Shown here: in pieces, positions 1 to 6,911 of the stretch
Layout of the letters: the number at the start of each line of letters is the position of its first letter
Numbering within the stretch: position 1 is the first letter of the stretch
From: an uncultured Clostridia bacterium
GTDB taxonomy: Bacteria > Bacillota > Clostridia > Oscillospirales > Butyricicoccaceae
Assembly: GCA_944375715.1 (NCBI GenBank)
Contig: CALWAP010000011.1
Span: 1-52,028 of the forward strand
DNA: 52,028 nt
Direction: 5' to 3'
Program-made: the position numbers and the translations under genes
The notes under the pieces: generated by a model
Database searches by the model: none
What the model was told of the DNA's origin: nothing
What the model saw: only the letters and a program-made list of their open reading frames with translations

Positions 1-1
1 G

Positions 2-58
2 AGTAAAAATATAATCGGCAGGACGCTTGCGAGTGGGCGAAGGCCGTGGCATCTATAG
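2..58 (+). CDS. Possible 3' end of a gene entering from the left
   Basis: One forward frame is open from the window edge to a TAG at 56-58, about 18 residues, and a strong intrinsic terminator follows 22 bases later. That arrangement fits the tail of a gene or RNA transcribed rightward, but the piece is too short to recognise. It may equally be untranslated. Confidence 0.2.
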   Translation, partial: SKNIIGRTLASGRRPWHL

Positions 59-80
59 TGTTGCGATGTTCCAAAAAGAA

Positions 81-105
81 AGACACGCTTAGGCGTGTCT
101 TTTTT
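81..105 (+). terminator. Intrinsic terminator
   Basis: An 8-bp perfect stem, AGACACGC with GCGTGTCT, closes a 4-base loop and is followed by a run of T. The opposite strand also has a T-rich tail, so it could act in both directions. It closes whatever is transcribed from beyond the left edge. Confidence 0.85.
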
Positions 106-442
106 CATTTGAAATGCCCGGGGCAAATGAATTGCCACTTCGCCAAGGTTCCTTTACAAATCTGGCCCGCTGCGCCGGGCTTTGTTTTGGTTTGGGTGCA
201 GTTCCAGACGCTGCTGTACCTATACCTCTGCGTTATATCGCTTGCTCCGGTTCTTTTGCAAAAGCCGGCTGCTTGTCCCTTTTTCTCATGCCCGGCTGCC
301 TGTGCTGGGCTGTAATACGGGTTTCGTCATTTAATGTGATAATGATATCTGCTTCCGGAAGCTTTGGCGTCCGGAAGTTTTATTTTACGCTTTTACGATG
401 CCTGTCCCTTTTCCCGGGTACAGACCAGAAAATAAGGCTTCC
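106..442. other. Intergenic stretch with no supported gene
   Basis: Both strands are open in places, but the translations are rich in Cys, Leu and Pro, resemble no family I recognise and lack ribosome binding sites. I see no RNA gene here. The right end carries the promoter of the acetyltransferase. Confidence 0.5.
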
Positions 443-471
443 TTGCGCGTTTGATTTAAAACTGCTATACT
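443..471 (+). promoter_or_regulatory. Promoter of the acetyltransferase gene
   Basis: TTGCGC (443-448) and TATACT (466-471) are separated by exactly 17 bp, a good sigma-A pattern. The start codon lies about 28 bases after the expected transcription start, with AAAGGAG in between. Confidence 0.65.
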
Positions 472-505
472 CGATCCAGAAAAAACCTTTGGCAAAGGAG
501 CTGTA

Positions 506-1033
506 ATGGAAAAACTTCAATATGAGAACCTGACTATCCGGCCTGCCGAAATCGCCGATGCAAAGCAGCTTGCCTGCTGGTGGAACGACGGAGCCGTAAT
601 GGCTCACGCGGGATTTCCCAACGGCATCGGCACCTGCGAAAAGGAGGTCATAAGAAAGCTCGGGAGTGGCTGCCTGGTCATTGAGGAAAACGGCTGCCTT
701 ATCGGCGAATGCAGTTACCGTGACACAAAAAACGGCGCTGCCGAAATCGGCATCAAGATATGCAGGACCGACTGCCAAAACCGCGGCATCGGAAAAAAGG
801 TCCTGAGCCTCCTTATTGCCTGTCTTTTTAAAGACGGCTATTCCAAAATCGTCCTTGATACCAACTTAAAAAACACCAGGGCGCAGCATGTTTACGAATC
901 CCTGGGATTTCGCAAGGTAAGGACAAATATCGATGCCTGGACAGATCAAACAGGCCGCCCTCAGTCCTCCGTTGATTATGAACTGCTTGAAAAGGATTTT
1001 GTAAACTATGCGCTCAACGGCTTTGACATTTAG
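506..1033 (+). CDS. GNAT family N-acetyltransferase (RimJ/RimL-like)
   Basis: This 175-residue protein is a GNAT acyltransferase that would transfer an acetyl group from acetyl-CoA to an amine. The acetyl-CoA pyrophosphate loop is visible near residues 91-96 (QNRGIG), followed by the usual helix. The later segment around NTRAQHVYESLGFRK is the family's conserved substrate and CoA region. The ATG at 506 is preceded by AAAGGAG at a normal distance and by a well-formed promoter. Its length is typical of the RimJ/RimL branch, but the acceptor (protein N-terminus, antibiotic or small molecule) cannot be read from the sequence. It is monocistronic and convergent with the next gene. Confidence 0.85.
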   Translation: MEKLQYENLTIRPAEIADAKQLACWWNDGAVMAHAGFPNGIGTCEKEVIRKLGSGCLVIEENGCLIGECSYRDTKNGAAEIGIKICRTDCQNRGIGKKVLSLLIACLFKDGYSKIVLDTNLKNTRAQHVYESLGFRKVRTNIDAWTDQTGRPQSSVDYELLEKDFVNYALNGFDI

Positions 1034-1102
1034 GACGGCTTTACTTAACGCCCATACGCCGGGGAAAAAGATATCGACAATACCAGATATCTGAACAGAA
1101 CT

Positions 1103-1132
1103 AAAAAGGACACGGTTTTCCATGTCCCTTTT
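1103..1132. terminator. Imperfect bidirectional terminator
   Basis: AAAAAGGACACGG and CCATGTCCCTTTT pair with one mismatch and one bulge around a TTTT loop. It lies between convergent genes and has A/T runs on both sides, so it can end transcription from either. Confidence 0.6.
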
Positions 1133-1144
1133 ATCAACAGGCTG

Positions 1145-1993
1145 TCAATCAAAAAGCGGGTATTCATTTTCGTACGCGGCGCAGGGGCTTTGGAAGACGA
1201 ATACCCTTTTGCCCTTCCAGATAAATTCATAATCGGCCTTTAAAGCTACGCTTTCCCTGACGCTCCTGTCCATGACCCCTTTCCGCGGAGCCGACAAAGC
1301 GGCATAAGCGGGATCGCTTTGGGGCTTTAACGACAGTATGCTGTCCCCCTGCTTGATAAGCAGCCCCCCATCAGGAAGCACCGCCGCCGAAGCCCCCAGG
1401 TAAGAGGCCAGGCGGTACTCCTTTCCTCCCGCCATCACGGCGGCCGTCACCCCCCGTATGCCTGCGGGAAGGCTGGCCGCTGCCATCATAAGGCTTCCGC
1501 CTTCAAAATGGCTCTGGCTCCAGATATATTTTTTAGGAAAAGAGCTGCCCCTGTCCCCTTCGATATATCCTCTGCCACCGGTAAAATCAAACTCCCTGCC
1601 GTTTATCGCAAGGCTTCCCGAAAGCCCCATATCCATGCTGTAAACGCTGTGGCGGCAGGGCAGCGGCAGGTATTTCAAAGGACCCATTATGTCATAGGAA
1701 AGGGGCTGCAGGCCGCCAAAGTCTACCCTGCCCTTTATGCTCAGCATATCACTTTCAAAATCCATGACGATACCTCTGGGCCCAAAATAGTTCCTGCCGG
1801 ACACCAGCACGGGGCAGCCTACGCCTTCATAAAACCCTCCCTGCGGAAGCCGGGCCTGCAGGCTCCCAAAGGGCGTCACCGCCTGCAAAATGATGCTGTC
1901 CCCATCCTTTCCCGAATGCACCGAGGGTATCAAGGCCAAAGCGGTATCACCCTTAACAAGCCTGAAATAAAGGCCTTTGAAAAGCTCCGCCAC
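1145..1993 (-). CDS. Tocopherol cyclase-like protein
   Basis: The 282-residue product belongs to the tocopherol-cyclase-like family. The diagnostic stretch lies near the middle (GRGYIEGDRGSSFPKKYIW), matching the family pattern of a Gly-Tyr-Ile-Glu motif, Asp/Gly-Ser-Ser-Phe-Pro and Tyr-Ile-Trp. Plant and cyanobacterial members close the chromanol ring of vitamin E. Bacterial homologues in anaerobes without tocopherol are common but uncharacterised, so the substrate is unknown. The start is GTG with a G-rich SD about 10 bases upstream. There is no signal peptide. The gene stands alone between two terminators. Confidence 0.8.
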   Translation of the reverse strand: MAELFKGLYFRLVKGDTALALIPSVHSGKDGDSIILQAVTPFGSLQARLPQGGFYEGVGCPVLVSGRNYFGPRGIVMDFESDMLSIKGRVDFGGLQPLSYDIMGPLKYLPLPCRHSVYSMDMGLSGSLAINGREFDFTGGRGYIEGDRGSSFPKKYIWSQSHFEGGSLMMAAASLPAGIRGVTAAVMAGGKEYRLASYLGASAAVLPDGGLLIKQGDSILSLKPQSDPAYAALSAPRKGVMDRSVRESVALKADYEFIWKGKRVFVFQSPCAAYENEYPLFD

Positions 1994-2035
1994 TCAGCCC
2001 GCCCCCCTTTCCGACCTCGCCTTTTTTGAATATGA

Positions 2036-2086
2036 CAAAAGGCAGACCTCCCTTTTGATGTTTTCTAAGGGAAGTCTGCCCTTTTT
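2036..2086 (-). terminator. Strong terminator after the Cys-rich peptide gene
   Basis: A long hairpin forms between GGCAGACCTCCCTT and AAGGGAAGTCTGCC with one mismatch and a loop of about 12 bases. Both flanks end in T-rich runs on their own strand. It separates the secreted peptide gene from the downstream tocopherol-cyclase-like gene. Confidence 0.8.
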
Positions 2087-2103
2087 AAGGCCGTTTTATG
2101 CTT

Positions 2104-2412
2104 TTACCAGGCGTGATGCCCGCCATGGGCATAAGACCCGCTCCGGCATACGCCGCCGTTTTGGCAGCCGGGGCAGTTTTCATTCAGCCAAACGCCGCCG
2201 CTCAAACCGCCGAGGCAGCGGGGGCAAACGCCGTTTTGGCTACCGGGGCAGCTTTCGTTTCGGCATATGCCGTCATAAAGGCAGCCGCCGCAGCTCTGGC
2301 ACGCGCCGCTGCTTGTGCTCCATGCCGCTTTGTGCCCGCCGTGGGCATAGGCGGTCAGCGCAAGGGCAGAAAGGACAGCCAGCGCAAGGACAACGGCAAG
2401 AAACTTTTTCAT
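2104..2412 (-). CDS. Small secreted Cys/His-rich protein
   Basis: The 102-residue product begins with a clear signal peptide (MKKFLAVVLALAVLSALALT) ending in an AYA cleavage motif at residues 21-23. The mature chain has ten cysteines (residues 38, 41, 44, 50, 55, 63, 66, 80, 83, 89). A motif NE(S/N)CPG(S/C)QNG occurs twice. It opens with HGGH just after the cleavage site and closes with HGGHH, both followed by Ala/Trp. Paired Cys and His clusters suggest metal binding, or disulfide bonding, outside the cell; this is inference. The ATG at 2412 is chosen because AAGGGAG lies 7 bases upstream; a longer reading has no SD. I do not recognise the family. Confidence 0.75.
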   Translation of the reverse strand: MKKFLAVVLALAVLSALALTAYAHGGHKAAWSTSSGACQSCGGCLYDGICRNESCPGSQNGVCPRCLGGLSGGVWLNENCPGCQNGGVCRSGSYAHGGHHAW

Positions 2413-2454
2413 AATATGCTCCCTTTCATTCAAATCTTAATATATAACAATAAT

Positions 2455-2470
2455 ACATTATATATAATGT
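2455..2470. repeat. 16-bp perfect palindrome upstream of the secreted peptide gene
   Basis: The sequence ACATTATATATAATGT is identical to its reverse complement. It sits in the AT-rich leader between the divergent secreted peptide and chromate transporter genes. It could be an operator or simply AT-rich promoter DNA. Confidence 0.35.
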
Positions 2471-2509
2471 CGTATCCATATACCTTTTGTTCAAAAAAAA
2501 TCCCTTCCC

Positions 2510-2538
2510 TTGACATAATCTTTGGGCGATAGTATGAT
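2510..2538 (+). promoter_or_regulatory. Near-consensus promoter of the chromate transporter pair
   Basis: TTGACA (2510-2515) and TATGAT (2533-2538) have a 17-bp spacer. The first transporter start follows about 50 bases downstream. Confidence 0.8.
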
Positions 2539-2593
2539 TGTCTGGCATGAAAGTCGAAAAAAGCATTCCGCGTAACGGAAGAAAGGTAGGGTC

Positions 2594-3136
2594 ATGAACG
2601 AATATCTTGACATGTTCCTCACATTTTCGAGGATAGGCGCTTTGACCTTCGGAGGGGGATACGCTATGCTCCCCATGCTCCAGAAGGAGATTGTCGAGCG
2701 CAAGCATTGGGCCGAGCCCGAGGAAATAATGGATTATTACGCCATAGGGCAGTGCCTGCCCGGAATTATAGCCGTAAACACCGCCGCCTTTATCGGCGAA
2801 AGGCGCAGGGGCACCATGGGCGGGTTTGTCTGTGCTTTGGGCGTGGCTTTCCCCTCGCTGGTCATCATAACCATAATCGCCGCCTTTATCGGCGGGTTTG
2901 CCGACATGGCGGCTGTTAAAAACGCCTTCGCCGGCATAAGAGTGTGTGTCTGCGTACTTATCTATAACGCCGTTTTGAAGCTGTGGAAAAAGGCCATAAT
3001 CGACGCCAAGGCCTTTGTGATCTTCGCATGTGTCTTTTTGGCTTCGGTGTTCACCGACATCTCGCCGATACTCTTTGTCATCGCGGCGGCCGTAGCCGGT
3101 ATACTTATAAAGGTATTGGGGGTTAAGAAGGCATGA
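2594..3136 (+). CDS. Chromate transporter family protein, first half
   Basis: A 180-residue CHR-family membrane protein of the short type, in which two half-size proteins together make one transporter. The N-terminal signature is visible as IGALTFGGGYAMLPMLQ, followed by the conserved GQCLPGIIAVNTAAFIG segment and then four to five hydrophobic helices. Family members export chromate or a related oxyanion such as sulfate; which one is not shown here. The ATG at 2594 follows AAAGGTAGGG. The stop overlaps the start of the second half by ATGA, so the two are translationally coupled. Confidence 0.85.
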   Translation: MNEYLDMFLTFSRIGALTFGGGYAMLPMLQKEIVERKHWAEPEEIMDYYAIGQCLPGIIAVNTAAFIGERRRGTMGGFVCALGVAFPSLVIITIIAAFIGGFADMAAVKNAFAGIRVCVCVLIYNAVLKLWKKAIIDAKAFVIFACVFLASVFTDISPILFVIAAAVAGILIKVLGVKKA

Positions 3137-3714
3137 TCCTTTTAAAACTGTTTTACGAGTTTATGAAAATAGGCCTCTTTACGGTCGGCGGCGGCATGGC
3201 CTGCGTGCCTTTCCTGCTGGCATTGTCGGAAAAGACCGGCTGGTATACAGAGGCCCAGCTTTTGGATATGATAGCCATATCCGAATCGACCCCCGGGCCC
3301 ATAGGCATAAACATGGCCACCTACACGGGTTATACCGTCGAGGGGATAGTCGGCGCCGTCATAGCCACTTTGGGCGTAGTCATACCCACCGTCATCCTGG
3401 TTCTGTGCATAGCCAAGTTCTTAGAATCCTTTAAGGACAACAAGTATGTCCTGGGGGCCATGTACGGGCTGCGCCCGGCCTCCACCGGCCTTATCGCGGC
3501 GGCGGGCGTTTCGGTGGCAGTCTTGTCGCTGGTCAATACCGACGCATTCATGGCCCGTGAGTGGGCCTCGGTGGTCGAGCCGAAAAGCATTGTCCTTGCG
3601 GCCATACTGCTGATACTTACGAACAAGGTCAAAAAGACCAAAAACCTCCATCCCGTATTCTATATCGCGGCTTCGGCCGTGGTCGGCATAGTATTCCATT
3701 TCGCGGGTATATAA
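3133..3714 (+). CDS. Chromate transporter family protein, second half
   Basis: A 193-residue partner of the preceding protein. It shows the same signature in variant form (IGLFTVGGGMACVPFL and ISESTPGPIGINMATYTGY) followed by hydrophobic helices. The ATGA overlap and similar size support a heterodimer, as in other split CHR transporters. A terminator follows directly. The physiological substrate is unproven. Confidence 0.85.
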   Translation: MILLKLFYEFMKIGLFTVGGGMACVPFLLALSEKTGWYTEAQLLDMIAISESTPGPIGINMATYTGYTVEGIVGAVIATLGVVIPTVILVLCIAKFLESFKDNKYVLGAMYGLRPASTGLIAAAGVSVAVLSLVNTDAFMAREWASVVEPKSIVLAAILLILTNKVKKTKNLHPVFYIAASAVVGIVFHFAGI

Positions 3715-3716
3715 AT

Positions 3717-3751
3717 AAAAGCGCGGCATGAAGCCGCGCTTTTTTATTTTT
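3717..3751. terminator. Bidirectional terminator
   Basis: A perfect GC stem, GCGCGGC with GCCGCGC and a 5-base loop, is flanked by A-rich and T-rich runs. It serves the transporter pair and the convergent asparaginase gene. Confidence 0.9.
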
Positions 3752-4776
3752 TAATACTGCTCAAACATCCGCTTTATTTCGGAAGGGTCATCTGTCACGG
3801 CAAGGGCCAGCTTGAGAAGTATGTAGGCCTTCTGGGGGTTAAGGTCATGGGAAGGTATGACCCTGAGCCCTCCCGGTGTTTCTTTACGGTAAGCGCCGCT
3901 GACCCCGCCCGTGGGAACCCTGGCGCTGCGCACCAATATGGGAAGGTCTGCAGCTTCCTTTTCGCCTGCATCGTTATACTTCTTCATTATATGGCCGATA
4001 ACGCCGCCGTTGCCCGTACCGGCCGAAACAAGCCCCCCGCAGCCCCTTTCCAGGGCGCTTTCAAAGGCCATTCCGTCGCAGCCCTCATACATATAAAGTA
4101 TCTCAACCCTTTTAAGAGCGGTCTTTTTCATGCCGGCAAATTCCGAATTTTCGGTATGCCTTTTAAAAGGACGGTAGGCGTAATCGACCTGCCCGTTCCT
4201 TACGGTACCCAGCACGCCGTAGAGAGGGGCCTGGTAGGCATCGGTCTTGAAGGTCGAAAACTTGACGGCGTCCCTGGCCGAGATTATCAGGTCGTTCATG
4301 GAAATGACGACGCCCATGCCGCGGGAAAGGTCGCTTTCGGCGCACAGGAAGGCGTTGTAAAGATTAAGCGCCCCGTCCGAGCTTATGACCTCCTGGGGCC
4401 TCATGGCGCCTGTCACCACCACGGGCTTGGAGCTTTTGACCGTAAGATTGAGGAAATATGCGGTCTCCTCCATAGTGTCGGTGCCGTGGGTTATGACTAT
4501 GCCGTCGCACTCATCGCTCATAAGAAGCTCATTGACCCTTTCGGAAAGGTCAAAAAGGTCGCTTTCGGTTATGGCCGAGCTGGGCTTCAAAAATATCTGC
4601 TCGCAGGAAACATCCATTCTTTCCGAAAGCTCTGGCAGGTCTTTAAGCAGCTGCTCCGCCGGTATTACCGAAGGGGTGTAGCCCTCGGTAGCCACCCTGC
4701 CCGCAGCTCTTGAGGCTATCGTGCCGCCCGTGGCCACCAGCCTTATCTTCTTGCGGCGATTATTATCACATTCCAT
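3751..4776 (-). CDS. L-asparaginase
   Basis: A 341-residue asparaginase that hydrolyses L-asparagine to aspartate and ammonia. Both catalytic threonine motifs are present: TGGTIAS near the N-terminus and HGTDTMEETAYFL near residue 100. The conserved TGAMRP segment and the C-terminal ARVPTGGVSG region are also intact. Length fits the bacterial family. There is no signal peptide, so it is expected to be cytoplasmic. The ATG at 4776 is preceded by AAAGGAG; a TTG one codon upstream is a less likely start. It is a single-gene unit. Confidence 0.92.
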   Translation of the reverse strand: MECDNNRRKKIRLVATGGTIASRAAGRVATEGYTPSVIPAEQLLKDLPELSERMDVSCEQIFLKPSSAITESDLFDLSERVNELLMSDECDGIVITHGTDTMEETAYFLNLTVKSSKPVVVTGAMRPQEVISSDGALNLYNAFLCAESDLSRGMGVVISMNDLIISARDAVKFSTFKTDAYQAPLYGVLGTVRNGQVDYAYRPFKRHTENSEFAGMKKTALKRVEILYMYEGCDGMAFESALERGCGGLVSAGTGNGGVIGHIMKKYNDAGEKEAADLPILVRSARVPTGGVSGAYRKETPGGLRVIPSHDLNPQKAYILLKLALAVTDDPSEIKRMFEQY

Positions 4777-4814
4777 CAAAAACTTTCTCCTTTCAATTAA
4801 CGGCCTTTTATGTT

Positions 4815-4842
4815 ATTATACCATAACGCCTGAATTTTCAAA
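4815..4842 (-). promoter_or_regulatory. Probable asparaginase promoter
   Basis: On the minus strand a consensus -10 TATAAT (4820-4815) is preceded by TTTGAA at 16 bp, or TTGAAA at 15 bp. It lies about 40 bases before the start codon. Confidence 0.45.
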
Positions 4843-4867
4843 GGTTTATTTCCCCCGGCGCAAGGCT

Positions 4868-4895
4868 TTGAAAAAAAGGCAGTTTATGATAAAAT
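4868..4895 (+). promoter_or_regulatory. Probable promoter of the restriction-modification operon
   Basis: TTGAAA (4868-4873) and TAAAAT (4890-4895) are 16 bp apart, 31 bases before the first methyltransferase. The intergenic region is short and the genes diverge, which supports promoter activity here. Confidence 0.45.
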
Positions 4896-4925
4896 ATAAG
4901 ATACGCCAAAAAAGGAGGAAAAGGA

Positions 4926-5816
4926 ATGGATAAGGAAGACGATCTCAAGGCCGAAAGCCAGCGCAAAAGGACCTTCAACGGCCTGACGGCCACCGAGTGG
5001 GCGTCACTAAGCTCCAGCGTTTGGAACGATGTGTCCTCCACCCGCTCAAAAAAGCATCTTGACCATGGCGCCACCTTCCCCGAGAAACTCTGTGCCCGCC
5101 TTATCTCCATGTACTCCCGCAAGGGCGACCTGGTGCTGGACCCCTTCCTGGGCACAGGCACCACCATGGCCGCCGCCTTGAAGGCCGAAAGACAGGCTTA
5201 TGGCATCGAACTTACCGACAGGTTCTTCAGCGTGGCCGAAAAATGGATGATGGAGGTCTTGCAGGAAGGGCAGCTCGACCTTTTTTCCGAAGGAGACAAG
5301 CCGCGGTGCAAGCTTGTAAAGGGCGACTGCCTTGACGCACTGAAATTTGCAGCGCCTTCCTCGGTGCAGCTGACCCTTACATCCCCGCCCTACGCCGATC
5401 TGATACACAAAGTTGTCAAGGACCGCTCCGAGACCCATAAAAACTCCCGCTTTGTCACCGAAAACAACTCCACCACCAACCTTTACTCCAGCGACAGCCG
5501 CGACCTGGGCAATATGCCCCTTGACCTCTATATGCAAAAGGTGGAAAAGGTCATGGAGCTGATTTTCAAAGCCACGCGTCCCGGGGGCTACAACGCCTGG
5601 GTGGTCAAGGATTACAGGGACACAAAGCATGGCGTCCCCTATATCGACCTGCACTCGAAGATAGCGCAGGCAGGCGAAAAGGCCGGCTTTTTATATCACG
5701 ACCTTATAATCTGGGACCAGAATGCCCACCGCAAGCTGGTGCTTTTGGGATATCCTTCGGTGTTTTATGTCAATCAGAACCATTCATATATCGTCATTAT
5801 GAGGAAACCCAGATGA
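4926..5816 (+). CDS. DNA methyltransferase 1 of a two-methylase restriction-modification system
   Basis: A 296-residue AdoMet-dependent DNA methyltransferase of the SPPY type. The AdoMet-binding motif I is at residues 72-80 (DPFLGTGTT). The catalytic motif IV is TSPPY at residues 152-156, so motif I precedes motif IV. An HGATFPEKL segment upstream is typical of this group. SPPY favours N4-methylcytosine, though N6-methyladenine cannot be excluded. The start follows AAAGGAGG. It overlaps the next methyltransferase by ATGA, and both precede a putative endonuclease. This is the arrangement expected when each enzyme protects one strand of an asymmetric site. Confidence 0.88.
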   Translation: MDKEDDLKAESQRKRTFNGLTATEWASLSSSVWNDVSSTRSKKHLDHGATFPEKLCARLISMYSRKGDLVLDPFLGTGTTMAAALKAERQAYGIELTDRFFSVAEKWMMEVLQEGQLDLFSEGDKPRCKLVKGDCLDALKFAAPSSVQLTLTSPPYADLIHKVVKDRSETHKNSRFVTENNSTTNLYSSDSRDLGNMPLDLYMQKVEKVMELIFKATRPGGYNAWVVKDYRDTKHGVPYIDLHSKIAQAGEKAGFLYHDLIIWDQNAHRKLVLLGYPSVFYVNQNHSYIVIMRKPR

Positions 5817-6910
5817 ACCTTGAACTGATACGCAGAATAGACAAGGCCCATCCCTATCCCGCCAAGTTCACGATAGACCTGGCGCTCAAATACATAGAGG
5901 AATACTCAGACAAGGGCGACATAGTCTGCGACCCCTTTGCCGGCTCGGGCACCTCGATGCTGGGGGCCAGGATAACAGGCAGGCGTGGGCTGGGCACCGA
6001 TATAAACCACATCGCCGTGCTCATTTCCCGCTTCAAGCTGCTTACGCTGAGCCGCGGGGAAATCAACAGCCTGTGGGATTTTATCGGGCGTATCGAGGAA
6101 AAGGGGCTTTTGGGCCTTGAGGGCGTCACCCCTTACAGCTACCCCTCGATAAACCATTGGTTTGCCCCCGACCCTATATTGGTACTAAGCTATATACGGC
6201 AGGAAACGGGTTCTATCGAGGGGCAGGGCCCCAGGCTTTTTGCCCGCCTTGTCATGTCATCGGTCGTGAACACACTGTCAAACCAGGAAAGCGACACCAG
6301 GTACGCCGCCATAGAAAAGCCCTTCCTAACCAGGGAATACTGCCTGTCGGTATTTGTAAAACGATTCCGGTATATGCTTGAAAACTTTTCCGAGTTCCTC
6401 TCTCTGCCCATGAGCGGCACGGGGGAGGTATTCCTAAAGGACGCCCTTCTGTTTCCCGAGCTTCTGCCCCCGCGCTCGGCGGGCCTTATACTGACATCCC
6501 CGCCCTATGTCAACACATACGACTACTACCTTTACCACAAGCACAGGATGTTCTGGCTTGGGTATGACTATAATTTCTCCATGCGTTCCGAAATAGGTTC
6601 CCGCAGGGAATTTTCCAGCCTGAAGCGCCCTGTTTCCAAGTTTTCCAGCGACATCGCGGCGGTTTTTGCCTCCTGCGACAGGGTGCTGCGCCCCGGGGGC
6701 TTCGCCGTCATAGTCATAGGGGACGGCAAGGTCGGAGGGAAGCTATACGACGCCGCTTCCGACACCGAAAGGATATGCCATAGCTTGGGCTGGAGCCTTG
6801 AGCTGTGTTCCGACTCGATGCTGGACGACACCTCCCGCTCCTTCCCCCAGGGTTACCGCACAAAGGGCAAAAAAGAACACATAATGGTTTTCAGAAAAAA
6901 GGAGGGATAG
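5813..6910 (+). CDS. DNA methyltransferase 2 of the same system
   Basis: A 365-residue DNA methyltransferase, a distant relative of its neighbour. It has motif I at residues 40-48 (DPFAGSGTS), an upstream HPYPAKF segment, and catalytic TSPPY at 228-232. About 180 residues separate the two motifs, enough for an inserted target-recognition domain. A C-terminal RPGG-containing strand typical of the fold follows. ATGA coupling to methyltransferase 1 and tight spacing to the endonuclease gene indicate one operon. A different target strand or sequence from methyltransferase 1 is inferred from the divergence in layout. Confidence 0.88.
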   Translation: MNLELIRRIDKAHPYPAKFTIDLALKYIEEYSDKGDIVCDPFAGSGTSMLGARITGRRGLGTDINHIAVLISRFKLLTLSRGEINSLWDFIGRIEEKGLLGLEGVTPYSYPSINHWFAPDPILVLSYIRQETGSIEGQGPRLFARLVMSSVVNTLSNQESDTRYAAIEKPFLTREYCLSVFVKRFRYMLENFSEFLSLPMSGTGEVFLKDALLFPELLPPRSAGLILTSPPYVNTYDYYLYHKHRMFWLGYDYNFSMRSEIGSRREFSSLKRPVSKFSSDIAAVFASCDRVLRPGGFAVIVIGDGKVGGKLYDAASDTERICHSLGWSLELCSDSMLDDTSRSFPQGYRTKGKKEHIMVFRKKEG

Positions 6911-6911
6911 C

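Noticed and set aside
114..506. Open frame of 130 codons before the acetyltransferase
   Set aside because: No SD, Cys/Leu/Pro-rich unnatural composition, and it runs across the promoter of the acetyltransferase.
3847..4713. 288-codon open frame opposite the asparaginase gene
   Set aside because: Antisense shadow of a highly conserved gene; no start signal.
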